NCBI RefSeq assembly: GCF_016615815.1
Contig: NZ_CP067112.1
Coordinates: 2,046,001 to 2,110,000, forward strand
Direction: 5' to 3'
Length of the DNA stretch: 64,000 bases
Source: Luteimonas sp. MC1572
GTDB taxonomy: Bacteria > Pseudomonadota > Gammaproteobacteria > Xanthomonadales > Xanthomonadaceae
The translations under genes were made by a program, and so were the position numbers. Within the stretch, counting starts at the first letter, position 1; each line of letters begins with the position of its first letter. The notes beneath the pieces are model-generated. The model had not been told where the DNA came from. It saw only the letters and a list, made by a program, of their open reading frames with translations, and searched no databases. Shown one piece after another: positions 52,114-61,060 of this stretch.

Positions 52114-54271
52114 GACGCCCAAGCGGCGCGCCAGCGCGCCCCGGTCGAACAAGCTGGCAACCTCGATGCAGGCGCCGGCGTCCGCTGCCGTCGCCGCCAC
52201 GACCGAGCAGCCAGAGTCCGACCCGCTGCGCGATCCCGCCCTGTACCTCAACCGCGAGCTGTCGCAGCTGGATTTCAACTTCCGGGTGCTCGCCCAGGCC
52301 CAGGATGCTTCGATGCCGCTGCTCGAACGCCTGCGCTTCCTGTGCATTTCCTGCACCAACCTCGACGAGTTCTTCGAGATCCGCGCCGCCACCGTGCGCC
52401 ATGCGCAGGACTTCGACATGCCGCTGCCGGTCGATGGCCTGGCCCCGGCCGCCGTGCTCAAGCGCATCCACGAACGCACCGCGGACCTGGTCGAGGCGCA
52501 ATACCAGTGCTGGAACGAGGTCCTCCGCCCGGCGCTGTCCGACGCCGGCGTGCGCGTGCTGTCGCGAGATACCTGGAACGCGCGCCAGAAGCGCTGGCTG
52601 CGCGCCTATTTCCGCGAAGAGATCCTGCCGGTGCTGTCGCCGCTCGGACTCGATCCGTCGCATCCGTTCCCCAAGATCCTCAACAAGTCGCTGAACCTGG
52701 TGGTGGTGCTGAAGGGCAAGGATGCATTCGGGCGCAGCGGGCACCTGGCGATCGTCCGCGCGCCGCGCTCGCTGCCGCGGATCATCCGCCTGCCCGAACG
52801 CGTGTCGGGCGGCGAGCACGACTTCGTGTTCCTGTCGGCGATGCTGTCGGAGTTCGTGGACGACCTGTTCCCGGGCATGACGGTGAAGGGCGCGTACCAG
52901 TTCCGCGTCACCCGCAACTCGGAGCTGATCGTCGACGAGGACGAGATCGAGAACCTGGCGCTGGCGCTGCGCGACGAACTGGTCGGCCGTGGCTACCTGC
53001 GCGCGATGCGCCTGGAGATCGCATCCGATTGCCCGAAGCCGATCGTCGAGGGGCTGCTGCGCAACTTCGACCTGCCCGACAACGCGGTGTACCGGATCAA
53101 CGGACCGGTCAACCTCAACCGCGTGATCCAGGTCTACAACGAGGTGGACCGCCCTGAACTGAAGTTCCCGGCCTTCCAGCCCCGGCAATTGTCGGGCATC
53201 GACACGATGTTCGAGCGCATCGCCGCCGGCGACGTGCTCCTGCACCACCCGTTCGACGCCTTCACGCCGGTGCTGGAACTTCTCAAGCAGGCGTCGAGTG
53301 ACCCCGGCGTGCTCGCCATCAAGCAGACGCTGTACCGCACCGGCAAGGACTCGGCGATCGTCGAGCACCTGGTGCAGGCGGCGCGCAACGGCAAGGACGT
53401 CACCGTGGTGGTCGAGCTGCGCGCGCGCTTCGACGAGGAGGCCAACCTCGGCCTCGCCGACCGCCTGCAGGACGCCGGCGTGCAGGTGGTGTACGGGGTG
53501 GTGGGCTACAAGACCCACGCCAAGATGCTGCTGGTGGTACGCCGCGAGGGCAAGCGCATGCGCCGCTACGTGCACATGGGCACCGGCAATTACCACAGCG
53601 GCACCGCGCGTGCCTACACCGACATCGGGCTGCTCACCGCCGATCCCGGAATCGGCAGCGACGTGCACCAGATCTTCCAGCAGATCTCCGGCCTGGCGCC
53701 GGCGATCCGGCTCAAGCGCCTGCTGCAATCGCCTTTCACCCTGCATGCCGGCGTGATGGCGCGCATCGAGCGGGAAGCGGAGCTCGCACAAGCCGGGCGC
53801 CCGGGCCGCATCATCGCCAAGATGAACGCCTTGAACGAGCCGCAGGTGGTGCGTGCCCTGTATGCCGCCTCTCAAGCCGGCGTGCAGATCGACCTGATCG
53901 TGCGCGGTGCCTGCACGCTGCGCCCGGGGATCCCGGGGGTCTCCGACAACATCCGCGTGCGCTCCATTGTCGGCCGCTTCCTCGAGCACAGCCGCGTGTA
54001 CTGGTTCGGGAACGACGGCCAGCCTGAGACCTTCTGCGCCAGCGCCGACTGGCTGGAGCGCAACCTGCTGCGGCGCGTGGAAACCTGCTTCCCGATCATC
54101 GACCCGGTGATCGCCGAACGCGTGCGCCAGGAAACGCTCGACAACTACCTGGCCGACAACACCAGCGCCTGGGAGCTGCAGGACGACGGCAGCTACCACC
54201 AGCTCGCGCCCGCCGAAGGCGAACCGCCGCATTCCGCGCAGGCGGCGCTGATGGCCGGGACCGGCGGATGA
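52097..54271 (+). CDS. ppk1: Polyphosphate kinase 1
   Basis: 724 aa. The N-terminal domain has YLNRELSQLDFNFRVLAQA; the catalytic domains contain the autophosphorylated His474 (GYKTHAKMLLVVRR) and HMGTGNYHSGTARAYTDIGLLTAD. It builds long-chain polyphosphate from ATP reversibly. It overlaps the end of phoR by 17 bp and ppx by 4 bp, so phosphate sensing and polyphosphate metabolism are probably one transcript. Confidence 0.96.
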   Translation: MSTPRKTPKRRASAPRSNKLATSMQAPASAAVAATTEQPESDPLRDPALYLNRELSQLDFNFRVLAQAQDASMPLLERLRFLCISCTNLDEFFEIRAATVRHAQDFDMPLPVDGLAPAAVLKRIHERTADLVEAQYQCWNEVLRPALSDAGVRVLSRDTWNARQKRWLRAYFREEILPVLSPLGLDPSHPFPKILNKSLNLVVVLKGKDAFGRSGHLAIVRAPRSLPRIIRLPERVSGGEHDFVFLSAMLSEFVDDLFPGMTVKGAYQFRVTRNSELIVDEDEIENLALALRDELVGRGYLRAMRLEIASDCPKPIVEGLLRNFDLPDNAVYRINGPVNLNRVIQVYNEVDRPELKFPAFQPRQLSGIDTMFERIAAGDVLLHHPFDAFTPVLELLKQASSDPGVLAIKQTLYRTGKDSAIVEHLVQAARNGKDVTVVVELRARFDEEANLGLADRLQDAGVQVVYGVVGYKTHAKMLLVVRREGKRMRRYVHMGTGNYHSGTARAYTDIGLLTADPGIGSDVHQIFQQISGLAPAIRLKRLLQSPFTLHAGVMARIEREAELAQAGRPGRIIAKMNALNEPQVVRALYAASQAGVQIDLIVRGACTLRPGIPGVSDNIRVRSIVGRFLEHSRVYWFGNDGQPETFCASADWLERNLLRRVETCFPIIDPVIAERVRQETLDNYLADNTSAWELQDDGSYHQLAPAEGEPPHSAQAALMAGTGG

Positions 54272-55803
54272 ACGACGCCCGCCTCCAGGCGACAGCCTCG
54301 CAGTCGCAGCCGCTGGTCGACGGCGACATGCTGGCCGCGATCGACCTCGGCTCCAACAGCTATCACATGGTCGTTGCGCGCTACACGCTGGGCCAGCTGC
54401 GCATCGTCGACCGCCTGCGCGAGACGGTGCGCATGGCCGAAGGCCTCGATGCCAAGGGCGGGCTGGTGGTCGAGGTGCGCCAGCGCGCGCTGCAGTGCCT
54501 GGCGCGTTTCGGCCAGCGTATCCGCGACATCCCGCCGCACCGCGTGCGCGCCATCGCCACCAATACCGTGCGCCGGCTCGCCGCGCCGCAGGCGTTCCTG
54601 ATGCCGGCCGAGACCGCGCTCGGCCACGCGATCGAAGTCGTGTCCGGTCGCGAGGAGGCACGCCTGGTGTACCTCGGCGTCGCGCATGCGCAACCGCCGA
54701 AAAACGACCAGCGCCGGCTGGTGATCGACGTCGGCGGTGGTTCGACCGAATGCATCATCGGCCGCGGCTTCGCCACCATTGAACGCGAGAGCGTGCAGGT
54801 CGGGTCCATCGCGACCACCCGCCGCTTTTTCGCCAACGGCCGGCTGTCGCGGCGCAAATGGCGCGATGCGCTGATCGAGGTGTCCGCCGAGTTCCAGCAG
54901 TTCGCGAGCGCCTACCGCAGCCTCGGCTGGCACGAAGCGATCGGCACCTCGGGCACCAACAAGGCGATCGGCGAAATCTGCGCGACCATGAAGCTCACCA
55001 AGGGTGCGATCACCGCCGAGGCCCTCGCCACCGTGCGCGAGCGGCTGCTGCGCGCGGAGCACATCGACGACATCGACCTGCCGTCACTGTCGGCGGACCG
55101 CCGTCCCATCATCGCCGGCGGACTGCTCGCCCTGGAGGCTGCGTTCGACACGCTCGGGCTGCAACGGATGATGGTCAGCAAGGCCGCGCTGCGCGAAGGC
55201 GTGCTGCACGACATGCTGGGGCGCGCCGGCGATGCCGATCCGCGCGAGGCGTCGATCGCGGCGCTGGTGCTGCGCTACGGCATCGACCAGGCCCAGGGTG
55301 CCCGCGTCGCGGCCACCGCGCTGGCGCTGTTCGACCAGGTCGCGGCGGCGTGGTCGCTGTCGCCCGACGACCGCCTGATGTTGAACTGGGCCGCCCAGCT
55401 GCATGAGCTCGGGCTCTCCATCGCGCACAGCCAGTACCAGGTGCACGGCGCCTACGTGGTCGAGTACTCCGACATCGCCGGTTTCTCGCGCCAGGAGCAG
55501 CAGTTCCTTGCCGCGCTGGTGCGTACGCACCGGCGCAAGGTTCCGAAGTCCGCCTTCGAGGCGCTGCCCGACCGCCTGCTGCCGGAGGCGCGCCGCCTGG
55601 CGATCCTGCTGCGGGTGGCGGTCCTGCTGCACCGCGGCCACGAGGAAGCCGACATCCCCGACCTGCGCGTCGTGGCAGAAGGCAACATGCTGTCGCTGCA
55701 GCTCCCGCCGCGCTGGCTCGGCGAACGTCCGCTGCTGCAGGCGGACCTGGACGGCGAGCCGGGCGAGATCGGCGCCCTCGGGATCGTGTTCCGGCTGGGC
55801 TGA
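54268..55803 (+). CDS. ppx: Exopolyphosphatase (Ppx/GppA family)
   Basis: 511 aa. The N-terminal actin-like ATPase fold shows AAIDLGSNSYHMVVAR and VIDVGGGSTECIIGRG, typical of Ppx/GppA; a C-terminal HD-like helical part (about 315-500) follows. It releases phosphate from polyphosphate ends; a pppGpp-hydrolysing activity is possible in this family. Start and ppk stop overlap as ATGA, so synthesis and breakdown enzymes are made together, as in E. coli. Confidence 0.93.
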   Translation: MNDARLQATASQSQPLVDGDMLAAIDLGSNSYHMVVARYTLGQLRIVDRLRETVRMAEGLDAKGGLVVEVRQRALQCLARFGQRIRDIPPHRVRAIATNTVRRLAAPQAFLMPAETALGHAIEVVSGREEARLVYLGVAHAQPPKNDQRRLVIDVGGGSTECIIGRGFATIERESVQVGSIATTRRFFANGRLSRRKWRDALIEVSAEFQQFASAYRSLGWHEAIGTSGTNKAIGEICATMKLTKGAITAEALATVRERLLRAEHIDDIDLPSLSADRRPIIAGGLLALEAAFDTLGLQRMMVSKAALREGVLHDMLGRAGDADPREASIAALVLRYGIDQAQGARVAATALALFDQVAAAWSLSPDDRLMLNWAAQLHELGLSIAHSQYQVHGAYVVEYSDIAGFSRQEQQFLAALVRTHRRKVPKSAFEALPDRLLPEARRLAILLRVAVLLHRGHEEADIPDLRVVAEGNMLSLQLPPRWLGERPLLQADLDGEPGEIGALGIVFRLG

Positions 55804-55833
55804 CGCCCGGCGCGCCCTGGTCTGGCGCGCCGG

Positions 55834-56466
55834 TCAACCCTTCGCGCGGGCCGAATAGATGCGCACTTCGGTCCTGCCGTCCGGCTTGGGCACGAATACC
55901 ATCTGCGTCTGCGACAGCACGCTGCCGCCGGCGGCGGTGATGTAGAACAGACCCCAGTCCTGCGCATCGCCCATCCGGTCGAAGCTGCCCACGATGCGGC
56001 AGCTGTCCTTCTTGCAGGCGATGTCGACGTTGGTTGGCGTCAGGCCGGTCCCGGCCATGGTTTCACCGGAGATGGTCTTCACCAGGAGGCTTTCGGTCTT
56101 CGGGCCGGTCACCGGATCGGCGACGTCGCGCGCGAACTGCGCCTCGAGTTCGCGCAGTTGGCGATCACGGTCCGCCGCCGCCTCTTCCGGCGATTGCGTG
56201 CGTCCCAATGCGCTGCCCTGGTCGCCATCGGCGCCGTCCAGCCGCGCGCCCGGCACGCGTTGCGCCGCGCGGCGCGGTGCCCGTTCCGCACCACCGGTTT
56301 CAAGCGCGGCCATGCGCTCGGTGAGCTGGGCGATCGCGTCGTCGTCGGGCCTGCCGCGGTCTTTCTGGCCCCACACCAGGTTGGCCACCAGCGCGACCAC
56401 CGCGATCGCGGCGATCGTCCACGGCAGGCGCTCCCTGAAACCCTTCTTGCTCGGCTCGACGCTCAT
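55834..56466 (-). CDS. Single-pass membrane protein of unknown function
   Basis: 210 aa. A basic N-terminus (EPSKKGFRERLP), one transmembrane segment (about 15-33) and then a charged linker with a probable coiled coil (DDAIAQLTERMAALE and RDRQLRELEAQFARDV) are followed by a compact C-terminal domain of about 90 residues (ETMAGTGLTPTNVDIACKKDSCRIVGSFD, ending VRIYSARAKG). Two cysteines six residues apart (CKKDSC) may form a disulphide, placing the domain in the periplasm. No family is recognised. It is divergent from a lipoprotein gene, 158 bp apart. Confidence 0.75.
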   Translation of the reverse strand: MSVEPSKKGFRERLPWTIAAIAVVALVANLVWGQKDRGRPDDDAIAQLTERMAALETGGAERAPRRAAQRVPGARLDGADGDQGSALGRTQSPEEAAADRDRQLRELEAQFARDVADPVTGPKTESLLVKTISGETMAGTGLTPTNVDIACKKDSCRIVGSFDRMGDAQDWGLFYITAAGGSVLSQTQMVFVPKPDGRTEVRIYSARAKG

Positions 56467-56624
56467 TGCTGCTCCTGTGATCCAGGGCCGTCATGGCCGT
56501 GGCATGCCGCCCACTTTAAACGCAAGACGGCGATGGTTCCCGCCAACCGAGGCGTGCCGCGCGCACCATCCGCGACCGTATCGCCCCGATGCTATGCTCA
56601 CGGCACCCAACACAGGAGCAGGGA

Positions 56625-57101
56625 ATGGTGCATCGCGTCCTCGTGACACTGGCACTGGCGTGCGTCCTGCTGACGGCCTGCTCGGGCGGGCCCGTGCGCA
56701 GGGTGTCCGAGCCCGCCGCCAGCATCCAGCAGCTCACCGTGGCAGCCGATGGCAACTGGTCGCTCGACCTGCGGCTGCAGAATTACAGCAGCGTCCCGAT
56801 GCGCTTCGACACCGTCACCCTCGACGTCCGCATCGGCGACCAGGCCGCTGGCCAACTGCTCCACCAACCGGCGCTCACCATCGGGCCGGAGTCAGCCGAT
56901 GTGGTCACCATCAAGATGCGTCCCGACGCCGGCGCGCGGATGTTCCTCGCCGACGCCCTGGCCTCGCGCCGTGGCGTTGACTACGCGTTGGAGGGCAGCA
57001 TCGATGCCGCCCCGGCCGATCGCGGTTCATCCCGCAGCTACAGGATTCTCCGCAAGAGCGCGCTGAGCCCGATGCCCGGCCTGCCCGGCGTGCTGCGCTG
57101 A
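56625..57101 (+). CDS. LEA14-like (WHy domain) lipoprotein
   Basis: 158 aa from the ATG at 56625 behind GGAGCAGGG. The lipobox LLTACSGG places the lipidated cysteine near residue 18. The following region (LTVAADGNWSLDLRLQNYSSVPMRFDTVTLDVRIG) has the pattern of LEA_2/WHy beta domains, which act in desiccation or stress resistance in other systems. Its function here is unknown. It lies 55 nt before an acyl-CoA dehydrogenase gene in the same direction. Confidence 0.78.
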   Translation: MVHRVLVTLALACVLLTACSGGPVRRVSEPAASIQQLTVAADGNWSLDLRLQNYSSVPMRFDTVTLDVRIGDQAAGQLLHQPALTIGPESADVVTIKMRPDAGARMFLADALASRRGVDYALEGSIDAAPADRGSSRSYRILRKSALSPMPGLPGVLR

Positions 57102-57156
57102 CCATCCGCGCCCCGCACCACGCACTCCACCCAGAACCAGGACACCGCGCGACACC

Positions 57157-58947
57157 ATGAGCAACTACCAGGCCCCGATCGACGACGTCCGTTTCGTGCT
57201 CAACGACGTGTTCAACGCGCAGGCGCTGTTCGCGCGCCTCGGATTCCACGACGCCAGCGCCGATGTGGTGGATGCGGTGCTCGAGGAAGCCGCGCGCTTC
57301 ACCGGCAGCGTGCTCGCGCCGCTCAACGCGGTCGGCGACCAGCAGGGCTGCCACCACGACCCGACGACGGGCGATGTCACCACGCCGGACGGCTTCAAGG
57401 CCGCGTATGCGCAGTTCATCGACGCCGGCTGGCCCGGCCTGACCGCCGACCCGGCCTTCGGCGGACAGGGCATGCCGCACATGCTGGGGCTGTCGGTCAA
57501 CGAAATGATCAACGCCGCCAACCTCGCCTGGGGCAATTTCCCGCTGCTGTCGCACGGCGCGGTGATGGCGCTCGAGCGGCACGGCGAGGACTGGCAGCGC
57601 GAGGTGTTCCTGAAGCCGCTGGTCGAGGGCAGCTGGACCGGCACCATGTGCCTCACCGAGCCGCACTGCGGCACCGACCTTGGCCTGCTGCGCACGCGCG
57701 CGGAGCCCACCGCTGACGGCGCCTATGCCATCCACGGCACGAAGATCTTCATCACCGCCGGCGAGCACGACTTCACCGACAACATCGTGCACCTGGTGCT
57801 GGCGCGGCTGCCGGACGCGCCGCCCGGCCCCAAGGGCATCTCGCTGTTCGTGGCGCCCAAGCTCAAGGTCGGCCGCGACGGCAGCATCGGCGAACGCAAC
57901 GCGCTGCGCTGCGGGTCGATCGAGCACAAGATGGGCATCAAGGGCTCGGCCACCTGCGTCATGAACTTCGACGGCGCCGAGGCTTATCTGGTCGGCGAAA
58001 AGCACGGCGGCCTCAAGGCCATGTTCACGATGATGAACTCCGCGCGCATCGGCGTGGGCCTGCAGGGCCTGGGGCTGTCGGAACGCGCGTACCAGAACGC
58101 ACTGCGCTACGCCCGCGAACGCCTGCAGTCGCGCTCGCTGTCCGGGGCGAAGTTCCCCGACAAGCCCGCCGACCCGATCATCGTCCACCCCGACGTGCGG
58201 CGCATGCTGCTGTCAATCAAGTCGCTGGTGGAAGGCAGCCGCATGCTCGCGCTGCAGGCGGCCAGCCTGCTCGACATCGCCTCGCACTCCAGCGATCCCG
58301 ACGAGCGCGCGCGCGCCGAGACCCTGGTCGGCTTCCTCACGCCGATCTCCAAGGCCTGCCAGACCGAATGGGGCATCGAGAACACCTACAACGCGCTGCA
58401 GTGCTTCGGCGGCCACGGCTACATCGTCGAACACGGCATGGAGCAACTGGCGCGCGACGCGCGCATCACCACCCTGTACGAGGGCACCACCGGCATCCAG
58501 GCGATGGACCTGATCGGGCGCAAGACCGCGTCCTCGCAGGGCGCCGGCCTGAAGCTGTTCCTGGCGGAAGTGGAAGCGTTCTGCGCCGCCCATGCCGACG
58601 ATGCGGACCTCGGGGCCGATGTCGCCATCCTGCGCGCCAAGGCAGCGGAGTGGAGCGTGCTGACGAGGAACGTGCTGCAGCGCGCTGCCGCCAATCCGGA
58701 AGAGCTCGGCGCGGCCAGCCACGACTACCTGTTCTATTCCGGCTACGTGGTGCTGGCCTACTGGTGGCTGCGCGCCAGCGCCGCCGCGCGCGACTCGTCG
58801 CGTACCCAGGCGTTCAAGGACGCCAAGCGCGAGACCGCCCGCTTCTACTTCGCGCGCATCCTGCCGCGCACCCTTGCGCACGCCGAGGCGATGGCCTCCG
58901 GCGCCGCATCGCTGATGACGCTCGACGCCGACGCGTTCGACGCCTGA
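57157..58947 (+). CDS. Acyl-CoA dehydrogenase, long form
   Basis: 596 aa. Domains in order: an N-terminal extension (YQAPIDDVRFVLNDVF), N-terminal helical domain, FAD-binding middle domain (CLTEPHCGTDLGLLRTRAEP), C-terminal helical domain with the putative catalytic Glu in TLYEGTTGIQAMDLIGRK (about residue 443), and an extra C-terminal domain of about 120 residues. This is the layout of the DmdC/FadE-like branch of beta-oxidation enzymes. The natural chain length is unknown. It is monocistronic or shares a message with the upstream lipoprotein. Confidence 0.92.
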   Translation: MSNYQAPIDDVRFVLNDVFNAQALFARLGFHDASADVVDAVLEEAARFTGSVLAPLNAVGDQQGCHHDPTTGDVTTPDGFKAAYAQFIDAGWPGLTADPAFGGQGMPHMLGLSVNEMINAANLAWGNFPLLSHGAVMALERHGEDWQREVFLKPLVEGSWTGTMCLTEPHCGTDLGLLRTRAEPTADGAYAIHGTKIFITAGEHDFTDNIVHLVLARLPDAPPGPKGISLFVAPKLKVGRDGSIGERNALRCGSIEHKMGIKGSATCVMNFDGAEAYLVGEKHGGLKAMFTMMNSARIGVGLQGLGLSERAYQNALRYARERLQSRSLSGAKFPDKPADPIIVHPDVRRMLLSIKSLVEGSRMLALQAASLLDIASHSSDPDERARAETLVGFLTPISKACQTEWGIENTYNALQCFGGHGYIVEHGMEQLARDARITTLYEGTTGIQAMDLIGRKTASSQGAGLKLFLAEVEAFCAAHADDADLGADVAILRAKAAEWSVLTRNVLQRAAANPEELGAASHDYLFYSGYVVLAYWWLRASAAARDSSRTQAFKDAKRETARFYFARILPRTLAHAEAMASGAASLMTLDADAFDA

Positions 58948-59028
58948 CCGGCGTCTGCCGCCCCGCCGCCGGCCAGCTCCGGCGGCGCTACACAAGCGGT
59001 AACGGGGAGCGTATAAGCTGTTGTTCCC

Positions 59029-59685
59029 ATGGAACCCGACAGAGCGAATCTTCGCCTCGTCCGCGGCATGGGCCCCGCCCCGCCGGCCGCCGTCGGCCCG
59101 CCGGAAGGCGCCGGCCGACATGCGCTTGATCGCGTGCGCCTGCTGTCCCTCGATGCCCACGGCCGCGCGCTCGACTGGATGAGCTGGCAGGACGCAACCT
59201 GCCTGTACGTCCGCGGCGCCGTGGCCTGGACGCTCGGTGATCCCTGTCTTGCGGTGCGCGGCGGCACCTGCCGCGCCACCGGTCTGCGCAGCCTGGTGCA
59301 ACTTCATCCGATCGTCGCCGCGCGCAGCCAGGCACGCTCGCGCGCGCTCAATCCGACCCCGGCGCTGACCAACACCGCGCTGTTCGCACGCGACCAGCAC
59401 CTGTGCCTGTACTGCGGGCGCGACGTCGCGCACCGCCACCTGACCCGCGACCACGTGCATCCGCTTTCGCAGGGGGGCGAGGACGCCTGGGAAAACGTGG
59501 TCACCGCCTGTTTCCACTGCAATTCGCGCAAGGGCGGGCGCACGCCGCAGCAGGCGTCCATGCCGCTGCTCGCGGTGCCGTACCGGCCAAGCTGGATCGA
59601 GCACCTGATCCTCTCGAACCGCAACATCCTCGCCGACCAGATGGCGTTCCTGAAGAGCCAGTTGCCGAAACAACCTCGCCACTGA
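59029..59685 (+). CDS. HNH endonuclease-like protein
   Basis: 218 aa. The C-terminal HNH module has zinc cysteines 126, 129, 161 and 164 (CLYCG and CFHCN) and the active-site pattern LTRDHVHPLSQGGEDAWENVV with Asp141-His142 and Asn156. The N-terminal 115 residues are not recognised (LLSLDAHGRALDWMSWQDA). Such proteins are widespread in bacteria; their targets are usually unknown. A TATAAG box lies 11 nt before the start. No methylase or other restriction gene is nearby, so a restriction role is unsupported. Confidence 0.85.
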   Translation: MEPDRANLRLVRGMGPAPPAAVGPPEGAGRHALDRVRLLSLDAHGRALDWMSWQDATCLYVRGAVAWTLGDPCLAVRGGTCRATGLRSLVQLHPIVAARSQARSRALNPTPALTNTALFARDQHLCLYCGRDVAHRHLTRDHVHPLSQGGEDAWENVVTACFHCNSRKGGRTPQQASMPLLAVPYRPSWIEHLILSNRNILADQMAFLKSQLPKQPRH

Positions 59686-59842
59686 CCCGCATTCGGGCGC
59701 GCAACGCCGCGCAAGCGCGACCACGGTCACCAAACATCCGCGCCAGGTGACGCACAGCAGCCGCAACTGCCGCAGCGCGCGCGTTGACGCAGCTGGCACG
59801 CTCCCGGACACTCGCCGCTCATTGTTTCCGGAGTGTTCACCC

Positions 59843-60991
59843 ATGTCGCTGACCCTCGGCCTGACCGGCATGGACCCGGCCACGGAAACCGCGCTCAAGG
59901 CCGCGTTCGATGATGGCAACGCACGCCTCGGCGGCGCGTGGCGCCTCGTCCCTGAAGCAGATGCCGACCACGTCGTGGTCGACATGGACAGCATGTACGG
60001 GCCGATGAGCTGGCTGCGCCTGCATGCCGCCGGACGCCACGTGATCGGACTGACGTCCGCGCCGCGCACCCAGACCGAGTTCCGGCTTGGTCGACCATTC
60101 GATGGCGCCCAGGTCGCGCAGCTGCTCGCCGATGTCGCGCGCAGCGTAGGTGTCGACCTCGCTGCCGCGCCGGCGGCAACCGCTGCGACCACTGTCGAAG
60201 ACGCGCCCACCACGACCAGCGCTGCCGAGGGCGACTCCCCCGCCGCAACGGTCGTGGTGAAAACTGCCGTTCCCGTTGCGGCAGCCGCGGAGGTCGCCGA
60301 GCCGGATCCAGTCGCCGAACTGCGAGATGGTCCCGCAAGCACCGCCTCGCCCGGCGCCGCAGCCACCAGCGTCGAGGAAGTCGCGGAAGCCGCGGAAGCC
60401 GTCGAAATCGCTGCACCTGTACCGGACGACTTCGCCGCATGGCTGCGTCCCGGTGCGCTGTCCGGCCGCGTGTGCTTCCGCAGCGCCTCCGGCCCGACCC
60501 TGTTCATCGATGCCGACAACGACAGCTGGCACGGTCCGACGCCGTTGAATCCGCTCGCCGGCTATTTCCAGGGCGCGCTCGAAGCGTCGGACTTCGCCCC
60601 GGTCGACGCCGCCACCTGGGCGCGCGAGACCGCCGGTGCCGGCGCACAGCAGCCGCTGGCACGCCTTCGCTGGCTGGGTGGACTGCTTGCCGGTGGTGGT
60701 GCGCTGCTGCCCGGCCATGACCCTGCTGGCCGCTATGCGCTGACCAAGTGGCCGCAGACCGAGCGCGAGTATCCGCGTCACTTCCGCATCGCCACCGCGA
60801 TGATGAAGGGGCCCGCGACCGTCGCCGAGATCGCGGAAGCCAGCGGCATCCCTGGCGCCGACGTCGCCGACTTCATCAATGCCAACCTGGCCACCGGCTA
60901 CGCCGAGGCCGTGGCGGAGGCACCGCCGGTCATCGAAGAGCCGGAGAAGGCACGCTCGGGGGGCCTGCTGGGCCGCCTGCGCAATCGCTGA
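59843..60991 (+). CDS. Uncharacterised three-part protein, possible regulator
   Basis: 382 aa from the ATG at 59843 (MSLTLGLTGMD). The N-terminal 110 residues look like a degenerate receiver or alpha/beta domain (HVVVDMDSMYG, HVIGLTS). A low-complexity Ala/Thr/Val/Glu linker follows (about 112-200). The C-terminal part contains PTLFIDADNDSWHGPTPLNPL and YFQGAL and ends with a probable winged-helix segment (about 320-355: MMKGPATVAEIAEASGI) and a Leu/Arg-rich tail (GLLGRLRNR). I do not recognise the family. It lies between the HNH gene and dxs, all plus strand. Confidence 0.72.
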   Translation: MSLTLGLTGMDPATETALKAAFDDGNARLGGAWRLVPEADADHVVVDMDSMYGPMSWLRLHAAGRHVIGLTSAPRTQTEFRLGRPFDGAQVAQLLADVARSVGVDLAAAPAATAATTVEDAPTTTSAAEGDSPAATVVVKTAVPVAAAAEVAEPDPVAELRDGPASTASPGAAATSVEEVAEAAEAVEIAAPVPDDFAAWLRPGALSGRVCFRSASGPTLFIDADNDSWHGPTPLNPLAGYFQGALEASDFAPVDAATWARETAGAGAQQPLARLRWLGGLLAGGGALLPGHDPAGRYALTKWPQTEREYPRHFRIATAMMKGPATVAEIAEASGIPGADVADFINANLATGYAEAVAEAPPVIEEPEKARSGGLLGRLRNR

Positions 60992-61048
60992 ACACGGGGC
61001 CGGGATGCGGCTGCGGCGGCCACCACGCCCCGCGGCTCCCGGCCGTCT

Positions 61049-61054
61049 TACAAT
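61049..61054 (+). promoter_or_regulatory. -10 box TACAAT immediately before dxs
   Basis: TACAAT ends 6 nt before the ATG at 61061 and directly abuts an earlier in-frame ATG at 61055. The spacing implies transcription starting at or next to the 61061 ATG. No good -35 box is seen. Confidence 0.55.
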
Positions 61055-61060
61055 ATGCGG

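Noticed and set aside
59029..60991. HNH gene plus unknown protein as a restriction or defence system
   Set aside because: No methyltransferase, helicase or toxin-antitoxin features accompany them, and their surroundings are housekeeping genes with the same composition.
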